From Thermoplasmatales archaeon (GTDB lineage Archaea; Thermoplasmatota; E2; UBA202; DSCA01): a DNA stretch of 20,430 nucleotides. Positions 1 to 6,473 of this stretch are shown here, one piece after another. Below the pieces are notes generated by a model. That model saw nothing but the letters and a program-made list of their open reading frames with translations, was not told the origin of the DNA and searched no databases. Position 1 is the first letter of the stretch, and each line of letters begins with the position of its first letter. Location of the stretch: assembly GCA_011049295.1 (NCBI GenBank), contig DSCA01000093.1:1-20430 (forward strand). The letters are read 5' to 3'. The translations under genes and the position numbers were made by a program.

Positions 1-141
1 CAGTGGGGGCCCTATGAGAGCTGTATGAACTACCGCTACGTGTACAAGCTGGTGGATTACTCCGACGGGGATGACGAGGACTACGACCAGAACGACTGGG
101 AAATCATCGACCTCACCCGGTTCACCCGCCCCGGATGGTGA
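1..141 (+). CDS. C-terminal end of an unrecognised protein (5' end outside the window)
   Basis: Frame 1 is open from the first base to a TGA at 139-141 and gives 46 residues rich in Tyr and Asp, ending in ...FTRPGW. The start lies outside the window. The stop codon falls inside the GGTGAG motif that probably serves as ribosome-binding site for the lipoprotein gene 6 nt downstream, so the two genes are probably co-transcribed. The acidic, aromatic composition would suit the end of an extracellular protein, but I do not recognise the family. Confidence 0.6.
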   Translation, partial: QWGPYESCMNYRYVYKLVDYSDGDDEDYDQNDWEIIDLTRFTRPGW

Positions 142-142
142 G
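137..142 (+). promoter_or_regulatory. Shine-Dalgarno site of the TSP3-repeat lipoprotein
   Basis: GGTGAG lies 5 nt before the ATG at 148. GGTGA is complementary to the usual archaeal 16S rRNA 3' end. It overlaps the stop codon of the preceding gene, which fits translation of this gene from a longer transcript and supports the ATG at 148 as the start. Confidence 0.6.
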
Positions 143-147
143 GGGGC

Positions 148-1065
148 ATGAAAGCGGCGGGCGGAGTGCTCCTGGCCGGAATGCTGCTGGTGAGCGCCCT
201 CGCCGGCTGTTTGGAGGGAGACGGCGACGAGGGGCTGCCCCGGGAAATCCAAATGGAGGGATGGTACATCAGCGTTACCTATGCGGGGAAGGACAACAGC
301 ACCCGGATAAAGGTGGACTCCGACCCCGATGTGACAGACACCGATGGTGACGGACTGACCGACTTTGAGGAATGGAGGCTGGGAACCAATCCCCGGGCCG
401 CAGACACCGATGGTGACGGACTGACCGACTTTGAGGAAGTCCGGTTGGGCACCGACCCGTCCAGCTGGGTTCACGATCACGACCAGGACCACTTCAACGA
501 CTACCATGAGATACGTTACTACGAGTCCCGGAACATTTCCCATGAAACCATCCTCCAGTTTCTTCAGAACGAAGACGTGGACGGCGACGGCGTCAGGGAT
601 GGAGTGGACATCGACCCGCTCAGCGACCTCCGGATTCGCATCCGGATAGCCAGCCTGCACGTCACCACCACCGACCTGGACCCCGACGACATCCTGGAGA
701 TTCAGTTCACGGTGACCACCGACGGGGAGTCCCTCACCCTGCCCGGGACCCCCATGGCCATAATCGTGGGGGAAAACAGCTCGGTCAACCTGACCTTTGA
801 CCTGGACCTCGACGACCAGGGCATCCCCGGCGAGTACAACAACAGCCTGTCGGTAACGGTCATTGACCAGGATACCAAGCTGTCAGAAACCAAACCCTTG
901 GACCCGGACGGCCTGCCGTCCATGGACATCGTGAGGATAACCGACAAGGGCTCCTTCAGCAACAGCCAGTTTGACATCCGCACCGACTGCCAGACCTACC
1001 ACCTGGCCGGACCGGACGCGGTCATCCGGTTCCACATCGAGGACATCAGCATTCCCTGGTCTTAA
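148..1065 (+). CDS. Secreted lipoprotein with thrombospondin type 3-like calcium-binding repeats
   Basis: This 305-aa protein has a hydrophobic signal segment (residues 7-20) ending in a lipobox, SALAGC, so Cys21 is the likely lipidated residue and the protein would be anchored outside the membrane. Residues about 55-155 hold Asp-rich DTDGDGLTDFEE, DHDQDHFNDYHE and DVDGDGVRDGVD motifs, the calcium-binding loops of TSP3-type repeats. The remainder (about 165-305) is beta-rich, with N-x-S/T sequons, and may be an Ig-like or adhesive domain. Two repeats are identical over 38 bp of DNA. The stop overlaps the convergent purP stop by a few bases. Anchoring and calcium binding are inferred from the motifs; the ligand or partner is unknown. 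Confidence 0.8.
   Translation: MKAAGGVLLAGMLLVSALAGCLEGDGDEGLPREIQMEGWYISVTYAGKDNSTRIKVDSDPDVTDTDGDGLTDFEEWRLGTNPRAADTDGDGLTDFEEVRLGTDPSSWVHDHDQDHFNDYHEIRYYESRNISHETILQFLQNEDVDGDGVRDGVDIDPLSDLRIRIRIASLHVTTTDLDPDDILEIQFTVTTDGESLTLPGTPMAIIVGENSSVNLTFDLDLDDQGIPGEYNNSLSVTVIDQDTKLSETKPLDPDGLPSMDIVRITDKGSFSNSQFDIRTDCQTYHLAGPDAVIRFHIEDISIPWS
335..372 (+). repeat. Direct repeat, copy 1, within the TSP3 region
   Basis: 38 bp identical to 401-438, offset by 66 bp (22 codons). It encodes the DTDGDGLTDFEE core. Identity at every base, including third codon positions, points to a recent duplication or gene conversion. Confidence 0.9.
401..438 (+). repeat. Direct repeat, copy 2, within the TSP3 region
   Basis: Exact second copy of 335-372. 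After it the two units diverge, encoding EWRLGTNP in the first and EVRLGTDP in the second. Confidence 0.9.
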
Positions 1066-2207
1066 CTCACCAGCTCGTCCAGCCGCCCCTCCTCTACGGC
1101 CATCCGGACCTCCATGGCTATGCGCCGCCCGGTGGACACCCGCTTCCGCCACAGAGTGTTGCCGTAGGGATGACCCACCGACATATGGACGTTGGTACCC
1201 CCGCCGATGCGGGGCGCCACGTCGTAGATGTAGAAGCGCAGGTCTTTGTCCAGGCAGGTCTGTAGGCAGAAGGGGCCTATGACTCCGTAGTCGTAGTGCT
1301 TTTGGGTGGCCTGCACGTATCTTTCGCCCAGGGCAAATGCTTTCTCCAGCTGGGACTCGCGCAGGGTGGCCGAGTTGTGACCGCAGACGGTGTATTCCGG
1401 AATCTGCTGCCGGGGGGACAGGCTCAGCTGCTGCTGTGCCGGCAGCCTTACGTGGCCATCCAGGCTGGTCTCAAATCTCCAGTCGATGCCCAGCAACTCC
1501 AGCTCCCGGTTCAGGGGGGAATAGAAGAAATCGAAGTTGAAGACGGGGCCGATGATATACCGCTCGATGCGGGCCCGGGCCAAATCGCCCTCGGTGATGA
1601 CTCCCTGGCGGAGCAGGACCTCCGCCTTCTCCCTGTATTCCCGGTAGGATGAGCAGGTGAAGAAGCCCCGCTCCAGTTTTTTGACCGCGTGGTGCAGCTT
1701 GACTATGCACAGCTCGTCGATGTCCTCCGGGCTGGATATCTTTTCAGGGAAGGGCAGGCCCTCTTTTTCCAGCAGCCAGTAGTAGTCCCTTTCCTCGCTC
1801 CGCTCCTCGGTGCGCAGCAGGTTCCGGGAGCCGAACATGGGCACGGCGAAGCGCTCTTCAATCTCCCCCAGATCGCAGTAGGAGGTGAAGGACCGGTTGG
1901 GGATGAACAGCACGTTCTGGCGGCGCAGTCGCTCCTGCTGCTCCTCGGCCAGTATCTCCCGGAAGGAGTCGAACACCCAGGCCTGGTCCACGCAGCCCTG
2001 GTAGAGGACGCCGTTTTTCCGCCGGGACCGGAAGTAGTGGGCATAGGTCCTTTCCCGACCCTTTTTGCATACGGCCAGCGTGGGAAACCCCTCCTCGGCG
2101 GCCCCGTCGAAGGTATCCAGGGCGGAGTGGGAGGCCACCGCTCCTATGGTCAGGTTATCCAGGTCGTACTGGCTCAGCAGTTCCCCTATTTTTTCCCGTT
2201 CAATCAT
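1062..2207 (-). CDS. purP: FAICAR synthetase, archaeal ATP-grasp enzyme of purine synthesis
   Basis: This 381-aa protein matches the PurP family, which forms FAICAR from AICAR, formate and ATP in the cytoplasm and in many archaea replaces the formyl-folate-dependent bacterial step. Recognisable blocks are the N-terminal IGAVASHSALDTFDGA segment, HYFRSRRKNGVLYQG, FIPNRSFTSYCDL, and the C-terminal YDVAPRIGGGTNVHMSVGHPY block, with a length close to the family norm. The ATG at 2207 is preceded by a TATA-like box centred about 25 nt upstream, as in leaderless archaeal genes. Its 3' end overlaps the convergent lipoprotein gene by four bases. PurP paralogues exist that may not catalyse this step, so the precise reaction is slightly less certain than the family. 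Confidence 0.92.
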   Translation of the reverse strand: MIEREKIGELLSQYDLDNLTIGAVASHSALDTFDGAAEEGFPTLAVCKKGRERTYAHYFRSRRKNGVLYQGCVDQAWVFDSFREILAEEQQERLRRQNVLFIPNRSFTSYCDLGEIEERFAVPMFGSRNLLRTEERSEERDYYWLLEKEGLPFPEKISSPEDIDELCIVKLHHAVKKLERGFFTCSSYREYREKAEVLLRQGVITEGDLARARIERYIIGPVFNFDFFYSPLNRELELLGIDWRFETSLDGHVRLPAQQQLSLSPRQQIPEYTVCGHNSATLRESQLEKAFALGERYVQATQKHYDYGVIGPFCLQTCLDKDLRFYIYDVAPRIGGGTNVHMSVGHPYGNTLWRKRVSTGRRIAMEVRMAVEEGRLDELVS

Positions 2208-2227
2208 GTATACTGAATGTGCCGGCG

Positions 2228-2236
2228 GTTTTTAAC
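2228..2236 (-). promoter_or_regulatory. TATA-like box of purP
   Basis: On the minus strand this reads AGTTAAAAA, centred about 25 nt upstream of the purP ATG, which would place the transcription start at or next to the start codon. Confidence 0.45.
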
Positions 2237-2255
2237 TGCTGCTTTTGCCCGCCAC

Positions 2256-2759
2256 CTACACCAGCTTGATTCCCGCCCAGTAGAACACGGCCAGAATGAT
2301 AGCCCCTCGCACCGCTCCCGCTCCCACGTTGATGAGTACGAAGGTGCTCTCCTGGAGTGCGGTGTCCTCCTCGTAGGGGTTGAGCAGGGAGAACAGATAC
2401 AGGGACACGGAATCCACCATCAGCGGAATGCTCATGATGATGAACAGGCCCAGGTGACCGTAGCGCCGGACGAAGCTCTCTGAGGCCCCCACGATTTTTC
2501 TGGTCAGGGGGCCGGCGCTGCTCACCCGTTTGAGAAACCGCCGTGCCCGGTAGCCTATTTCGAACACCACCAAGGCCCCTACCCCCTTGCCCAGGGCCAT
2601 GATGCCCACCAGTATCGCCGGGCTGACGGAGGGATTGAACAGCCCGATTTCCACGGGTATGGGGAGAATGACGGCGGCCAGCACCACGTAAATAAAAAAG
2701 ATGACGGAGTAGGAGATGGGGTCGTTCACCGCATTAAGCAGCACATCGATGAGGGCCAT
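2256..2759 (-). CDS. Small polytopic membrane protein, VTT/DedA-like
   Basis: The protein has 167 aa from the ATG at 2759. The frame also permits a TTG at 2771, but the TATA-like box at 2786-2796 would put the transcript start near 2764, which favours the ATG. About four to five membrane segments are visible: near residues 16-36 (IFFIYVVLAAVILPIPVEIG), 45-65, 95-115 (LGLFIIMSIPLMVDSVSLYLF) and 140-160. The pattern of a proline-bearing ILPIPVEIG loop, a basic cytoplasmic loop (RARRFLKR) and RRYGHLGLFIIMSIP resembles SNARE-associated/VTT (DedA-like) or small multidrug export families. The assignment is by resemblance only and the substrate is unknown. It lies just downstream of the APC permease, whose stop codon touches its promoter. 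Confidence 0.7.
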   Translation of the reverse strand: MALIDVLLNAVNDPISYSVIFFIYVVLAAVILPIPVEIGLFNPSVSPAILVGIMALGKGVGALVVFEIGYRARRFLKRVSSAGPLTRKIVGASESFVRRYGHLGLFIIMSIPLMVDSVSLYLFSLLNPYEEDTALQESTFVLINVGAGAVRGAIILAVFYWAGIKLV

Positions 2760-2783
2760 TGGTAAGGACAACCGAGGGGCGCA

Positions 2784-4064
2784 CTAAAATATTTTGTTTT
2801 TTTGGCGGTCCATGGCCAGCTGAACCAGCAGGCCCACGACGATGAGGCCGCCGCCCAGCAGTAGCACCTCCGGCGAAAGGTTGGCTATCATGAAGACGGA
2901 GGCCAGGATGCCCAGCACCGGGATCACGGGCACTCTCCCCAGGGAGCCGGGCACCCGGAAGCCCTCCCGGGTGGGGCGGTTGAGCCGGAAATAGATCAGG
3001 GCGGAGTTGACCGCGATAAACACCGCGAAAATGGTGAAATTGGTCAGGTTGGCCACCACCTCCACGTCTCCCAGCGACAGAAACAGCAGCGCCCCTGCGG
3101 TGACCGCGCTGGTGGCCACCCAGGGGGTTCTGGTCCTGGCGGACACCGTGCAGAAGATGGCGGGCAGAGCGTTCTCATCGGCGATGCCGTACACCAGTCG
3201 GGAGGCACTCAGCAGCATCACCAGCACGGTGTTGAAGGTGGACAGAAGGGCAATGAGGGAAAGCAGCAGGAAGCTTTTCTGTCCCAGCCAGGTCTCGGCG
3301 ATTTCTGCCAGCGGAGACCCGGATTCCGCCAGCTGGGCAGGGGGCACCACGCTCACGGCGGCGATGCCCACCAGAATGTATACCACGGTGGTGATGGCAA
3401 TGGACAGCAAAATGGCCCGGGGGATGTTTTTCCGGGGCTGCTCTGTTTCCTCCGCCAGCCGGGTGATGCTCTCAAATCCCAGGTAGCTGAAAAAGATGAG
3501 AACGCCCGCTTTGAGCACCCCCTCTATACCCTGGGCCATCTGGACGTAGTCGGCGGGATTGCCGAGATGGGGCAACCCGATGGCCATGATGATGACCAGC
3601 CCGGCGGTCTCGATGAGGGTGATGATGATGGTGAAAAATGCCGTCTCCTGGATGCCGGCCACCACGATGACCCCGCAGATGAGCAGCGCTCCCCAGGCCA
3701 CGGGAAGCACCGCCGTGCCGAACAGCCCGGCAAAGTAGTTGGCGAAGCCGATGGCCACGGTGGCACCCCCGATGACGCTTCCTGCAATAATCAGCCATCC
3801 CACCAGCCAGGCTGGATGCCGGCCGAATGAGCGCCGCACGTACACGTATTCCGCCCCGGCATCGGGAAACCGGGAGGACAGCTCGGCATAGCTCAGGCCG
3901 GTGAAGGAGGCCACGACGGCGGCGATGACAAAGGACAGCCAGACCGCGTCGCCGGCCAGCCCGGCGGCCCTCCCGATGAGAACGTAGATGCCCGCCCCCA
4001 GGATGATGCCCACGCTCATCAGGGTGACCTTCCACAGGCTTAGGGAGCGCTCCAGCTTGGCCAT
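2784..4064 (-). CDS. APC-superfamily amino-acid permease
   Basis: The protein has 426 aa from the ATG at 4064 (MAKLERSL...). The frame is open further upstream, but those 45 residues are non-homologous-looking and would run across the promoter region and into the divergent gene, so the shorter start is chosen. The first membrane segment carries the APC signature GIILGAGIYVLIGRAAGLAG; about twelve hydrophobic segments follow, with the conserved FFSYLGFESITRLAEETEQPRKNIPRAI block typical of the cationic amino-acid/APA subgroup. The predicted role is proton- or substrate-coupled import or exchange of amino acids across the cytoplasmic membrane; the substrate cannot be read from the sequence. A TATA-like box lies about 24 nt before the ATG. 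Confidence 0.88.
   Translation of the reverse strand: MAKLERSLSLWKVTLMSVGIILGAGIYVLIGRAAGLAGDAVWLSFVIAAVVASFTGLSYAELSSRFPDAGAEYVYVRRSFGRHPAWLVGWLIIAGSVIGGATVAIGFANYFAGLFGTAVLPVAWGALLICGVIVVAGIQETAFFTIIITLIETAGLVIIMAIGLPHLGNPADYVQMAQGIEGVLKAGVLIFFSYLGFESITRLAEETEQPRKNIPRAILLSIAITTVVYILVGIAAVSVVPPAQLAESGSPLAEIAETWLGQKSFLLLSLIALLSTFNTVLVMLLSASRLVYGIADENALPAIFCTVSARTRTPWVATSAVTAGALLFLSLGDVEVVANLTNFTIFAVFIAVNSALIYFRLNRPTREGFRVPGSLGRVPVIPVLGILASVFMIANLSPEVLLLGGGLIVVGLLVQLAMDRQKNKIF
2786..2796 (-). promoter_or_regulatory. TATA-like box of the VTT-like gene
   Basis: AT-rich AAAATATTTTA at the very 3' end of the permease gene, centred 32 nt upstream of the ATG at 2759. It suggests transcription independent of the permease and helps choose the start. 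Confidence 0.4.
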
Positions 4065-4084
4065 GGCGGGATAACGGACAGCCC

Positions 4085-4093
4085 TTTTTAATC
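4085..4093 (-). promoter_or_regulatory. TATA-like box of the APC permease
   Basis: The minus strand reads GATTAAAAA, centred about 25 nt before the ATG at 4064. It shares the 78-bp divergent gap with the box of the opposite gene. Confidence 0.5.
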
Positions 4094-4109
4094 TCCGGCC
4101 CGGCAGTAC

Positions 4110-4118
4110 TTTTATTAA
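4110..4118 (+). promoter_or_regulatory. TATA-like box of the divergent 153-aa gene
   Basis: TTTTATTAA centred about 29 nt upstream of the ATG at 4143, the spacing of a leaderless or near-leaderless archaeal promoter. Confidence 0.5.
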
Positions 4119-4142
4119 CGCCCGTCCCGTTACAGGGCTACC

Positions 4143-4604
4143 ATGGCCGGAGGTATTTCCTACGGGGAGTTCGTGGCCAGAGCCCGACGGGAACTGCACG
4201 GGAACGGCTGGGCCCCCTCGGAAAGCTTTTCAGATTTGGGCGACCTCGCCGTGGAGCGTACGGACACGGCGGTCCTGGTTACCACCGGGCGGATCCTGGT
4301 GGTGCGGCAGGGGGACGGTCTCTCCAAGGATGAGGTGGTAGCTCTGCTCAGGGAGGCACACCGACGACTGGAGAGCACATCGCCCCTGTTTCCGGCTACC
4401 TGCACCGTGGTGTTCGTGTTCACCGGGAGCACGCCCCTGGACTGGGTGGTGCGTCGCACCCAGGTGGGCAGCCTCCTCAGGTCTGCCTATGCGGTGGCCT
4501 GGGCGGTGGTTCTGCCGGAAAAGAGGCTGGCCGTTCATCGGGGAACCCCCGCCTTTGGAAGCGGAGCAGAGGAAATACGCACCGCGCTGACCTCTCTGCA
4601 GTAG
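4143..4604 (+). CDS. Hypothetical 153-aa alpha/beta protein
   Basis: I do not recognise this family. The protein is soluble-looking, without a signal peptide or a convincing membrane segment. Its predicted pattern is helix (residues 5-18), strands (VERTDTAVLVTTGRILVVRQG, about 36-57), helix (SKDEVVALLREAHRRLES), strand (PATCTVVFVFTG, about 80-92), then another strand (AYAVAWAVVLPEKRLAVHRG) and a terminal helix. The alternating strand-helix layout resembles small nuclease-like or PIN-like sensor folds, but no catalytic motif is evident. The ATG at 4143 is supported by the TATA-like box 29 nt upstream. It is transcribed divergently from the APC permease with 78 bp between starts. Confidence 0.65.
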   Translation: MAGGISYGEFVARARRELHGNGWAPSESFSDLGDLAVERTDTAVLVTTGRILVVRQGDGLSKDEVVALLREAHRRLESTSPLFPATCTVVFVFTGSTPLDWVVRRTQVGSLLRSAYAVAWAVVLPEKRLAVHRGTPAFGSGAEEIRTALTSLQ

Positions 4605-4729
4605 CCGGGTGAACCATAAAAATAGACAGGGGAATGGGAACCAAGGGGGAAAAGAAGGCGTCATGTGGAGGCAAAACATGAGGCCCGCCCATTCCCTGTG
4701 TCGTCTTGATGAAGCAATGACCCATCCTG

Positions 4730-4738
4730 CTATATAAA
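4730..4738 (+). promoter_or_regulatory. Strong TATA-like box upstream of a hairpin
   Basis: CTATATAAA is the best TATA-like match in this gap. It is 115 nt before the ATG of the RHH-like gene and immediately before the hairpin at 4739-4786. It could drive a short RNA or a longer alternative leader of the downstream gene. Confidence 0.4.
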
Positions 4739-4793
4739 GCATTTCGTACAACTGCCGAACGTTGGGGAACAGTTGTCGAACGATGCTTTTTTT
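4739..4793 (+). terminator. Bulged 15-bp hairpin followed by T7: terminator, operator or small RNA end
   Basis: Pairing arms are GCAT (4739-4742) with ATGC (4783-4786), TTCG (4743-4746) with CGAA (4777-4780), and ACAACTG (4748-4754) with CAGTTGT (4770-4776), with a one-base bulge on one side and a two-base bulge on the other and a 15-nt loop. Seven T follow (4787-4793). The shape is that of an intrinsic terminator, but it sits directly after a TATA-like box and 60 bp before the next gene, so it could also be a protein-binding palindrome. Confidence 0.5.
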
Positions 4794-4816
4794 GTCGCCT
4801 CGAATTTTTCCGCAAC

Positions 4817-4826
4817 CTTTAAATTT
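4817..4826 (+). promoter_or_regulatory. TATA-like box of the RHH-like gene
   Basis: CTTTAAATTT centred about 31 nt upstream of the ATG at 4853, giving a leader of only a few bases. Confidence 0.5.
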
Positions 4827-4852
4827 AGCAGAATGTTAGCAAACCGGTTATT

Positions 4853-5275
4853 ATGAGCAAGCCCATTGGTGTCCGCATCGACGAAAAACAGGAAGGCATA
4901 TGGGAGGAATTCAAGGCCTTTGTGGGAGAAAAATACGGAAAGAAGCACACCGTTCTGGGCAACGAGCTCATCAAGGCCCTCCAGATTTATCTGGAGCTGA
5001 ACACCAAGTCCGAAAAAAAGAACCTGGATAAAATCGAGACCCAGTTTATCACCCAGCGGGCGGGAGACATCGAAATTAAATCCATTAAGGAGAACTCCTA
5101 CGACCTGCTGAACACCATCACCGCCATCAAGGGCTACATCGACAACCTGGAGTACACCTATCTGGACAACGACCAGCCCATTCCCGTGGAGGAGCGGAGC
5201 AAAATCAGCAAAATAAGACAGAGGCTGGCCCGGGCGCAGAATCTGTTGCAGGAGCGGATAGAGCGCATTGGATGA
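4853..5275 (+). CDS. RHH-like (ribbon-helix-helix) protein with a C-terminal helical region
   Basis: This 140-aa protein begins with a short strand and two helices, KPIGVRIDEKQEGIWEEF then KAFVGEKYGKKHTVLGNELI, the layout of archaeal ribbon-helix-helix proteins (a VRID strand, then EFKxFVxEKYGK...LGxEL). The rest (about 55-140) is charged and helical and probably forms a coiled coil or dimerisation arm (IKGYIDNLEYTYL, then KISKIRQRLARAQNLLQERIERIG). It is probably a DNA-binding regulator, but no operator is proven. Its stop overlaps the start of the kinase-like gene (ATGA type), so the two are translationally coupled. The hairpin 65 bp upstream is a candidate site for autoregulation. Confidence 0.75.
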   Translation: MSKPIGVRIDEKQEGIWEEFKAFVGEKYGKKHTVLGNELIKALQIYLELNTKSEKKNLDKIETQFITQRAGDIEIKSIKENSYDLLNTITAIKGYIDNLEYTYLDNDQPIPVEERSKISKIRQRLARAQNLLQERIERIG

Positions 5276-6348
5276 TGCAACGCCTCGGCTTTTTGGTCAA
5301 TCCCATAGCCGGTATGGGGGGCAGCGTGGGGCTGAAGGGCACGGACGGCGTGGTGGAGGAGGCCCGGCGGAGGGGGGCCCGGCCGGTGGCCCCGGAGCGG
5401 GCCCGGATTTTTGCCCGCGGGCTGGACAAGCGCTTTGAACTGTTTACCTGTGCCCCTCCCATGGGACAGCAGGTTCTGGAGGATGGCGACCGGTCCGTTT
5501 CCGTCGTTTATTCGCCTGCCGTTCCCACCACAGCCGCCGATACCGTGCGAGGGGCACGGGCCCTGCGAGACGCTGGCGTGGACCTGCTGGTGTTCGTGGG
5601 GGGAGACGGCACGGCCCGGGACGTTCTGGAGGCCATCGGTCAGGACATCCCGGTGCTGGGGGTGCCCGCCGGGGTAAAAATGTATTCGGCGGTGTTTGCC
5701 TATACCCCCGGCCATGCGGCGGAGGTGGTAAACTCGCTGGGAGAGGGGCCATGCTTTGAGGAGCGGGAGGTGGTGGATATAGACGAAGAAAAATTTCGAC
5801 GGGACCAGCTGGGGGTGTCCGTCAAGGGCTACCTCCTGTGCCCCGTTCACCGTCATCTGCAGCCATCCAAGGGCTTCGGGCTGGGAGGAGAGGAGGCCAA
5901 ACGGGCCCTGGCGGAGCGGGTGGTGGAGGACATGCAGCCCGGCGTGGTGTACGTGCTGGGCGGGGGAAGCACCATCGGGGCGGTCAAGGAGGCCCTGGGC
6001 ATAGAGGGCTCACTGCTGGGGGTGGACGTGGTACGGAACGGCCACCTGCTGTGCACCGATGCCAGCGCCGACGACATCTGTCGCTGTCTGGGCCAGTGCA
6101 ACGCCATCATTGTAAGCCCCCTGGGCGGCCACGGTTTTTTGTTCGGGCGGGGTAACGAGCAGATTACGCCGGACATCATCCGCCGGGTGGGAACGGACTG
6201 CATAACGGTGATTGCCGCTCCGGAAAAACTGGCCGGCCTGGACTCCCTGAAGGTGGACACCGGAGACCAGGAACTGGACGCGCAACTGCGGGGCTTCGCG
6301 CGGGTGCTCACCGGCCACGGGGAGAGCAAGCTGATGCGGGTGGAGTGA
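5272..6348 (+). CDS. ATP-NAD/AcoX kinase family protein
   Basis: The 358-aa protein belongs to the ATP-NAD kinase/AcoX-like group found in archaea and some bacteria. It has an N-terminal FLVNPIAGMGGSVGLKGTDG loop (residues 7-26), the GGDGTARD nucleotide-binding motif (110-117), VPAGVKMYSAVFA (131-143), GGGSTIGAVKEAL, and a C-terminal SPLGGHGFLFGRGNEQ block. Known relatives phosphorylate NAD or a similar nucleotide, or have unassigned kinase roles; the substrate here is not established. The length is greater than that of canonical NAD kinase, as is usual for this branch. Start codons at 5272 and 5275 are both possible. It overlaps the RHH-like gene by four bases, implying a shared transcript. 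Confidence 0.82.
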   Translation: MMQRLGFLVNPIAGMGGSVGLKGTDGVVEEARRRGARPVAPERARIFARGLDKRFELFTCAPPMGQQVLEDGDRSVSVVYSPAVPTTAADTVRGARALRDAGVDLLVFVGGDGTARDVLEAIGQDIPVLGVPAGVKMYSAVFAYTPGHAAEVVNSLGEGPCFEEREVVDIDEEKFRRDQLGVSVKGYLLCPVHRHLQPSKGFGLGGEEAKRALAERVVEDMQPGVVYVLGGGSTIGAVKEALGIEGSLLGVDVVRNGHLLCTDASADDICRCLGQCNAIIVSPLGGHGFLFGRGNEQITPDIIRRVGTDCITVIAAPEKLAGLDSLKVDTGDQELDAQLRGFARVLTGHGESKLMRVE

Positions 6349-6473
6349 GCGCCGGACCCTGGTGGATGCCGCCGGGCCGGGCGGAGGGCTGCGGAGAGCG
6401 CCGTCGTGGACCCGCTTTACGCTGGCCTTCAACCGGTGGCTGGATGGCTGTCTCACGTGCTGCACGGAAACAC
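6349..6473. other. 125-bp gap between convergent genes
   Basis: This gap lies between the stop of the kinase-like gene and the stop of the ABC-2 permease. I see no clear terminator hairpin, TATA-like box or supported short gene. One frame reads through from the kinase-like 3' end with a protein-like stretch (FTLAFNRWLDGCLTCC) but lacks a start codon. Confidence 0.5.

Larger units (their letters stand above)
4605..4852. other. 248-bp gene-free stretch with inverted repeats and promoter-like sites
   Basis: No convincing protein gene lies here. It holds an imperfect 12-bp inverted repeat (4626-4638 with 4688-4699, one G bulged), nested in it a perfect 6-bp stem (4661-4666 with 4677-4682) whose loop is GGAGGCAAA, a TATA-like TATATAAAG, a long hairpin followed by seven T, and the TATA-like box of the RHH-like gene. 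A 24-codon reading frame (ATG at 4663, stop at 4735-4737) is present, but its coding status is unsupported. Confidence 0.6.

Noticed and set aside
4065..4199. Longer start for the APC permease (to 4199)
   Set aside because: It would read through the TATA-like boxes and overlap the divergent gene; the added residues do not look like a permease N-terminus, and the ATG at 4064 has a well-placed promoter.
4663..4737. 24-codon frame with GGAGG before an internal ATG
   Set aside because: No recognisable motif, the ribosome-binding site lies within a hairpin loop, and the frame ends inside a TATA-like box; kept only as a structural observation.
6349..6473. Possible frameshifted C-terminal extension of the kinase-like gene (protein-like FTLAFNRWLDGCLTCC)
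   Set aside because: The frame lacks a start, the kinase-like protein already has a complete domain, and there is no homology to justify a sequencing error or programmed shift.
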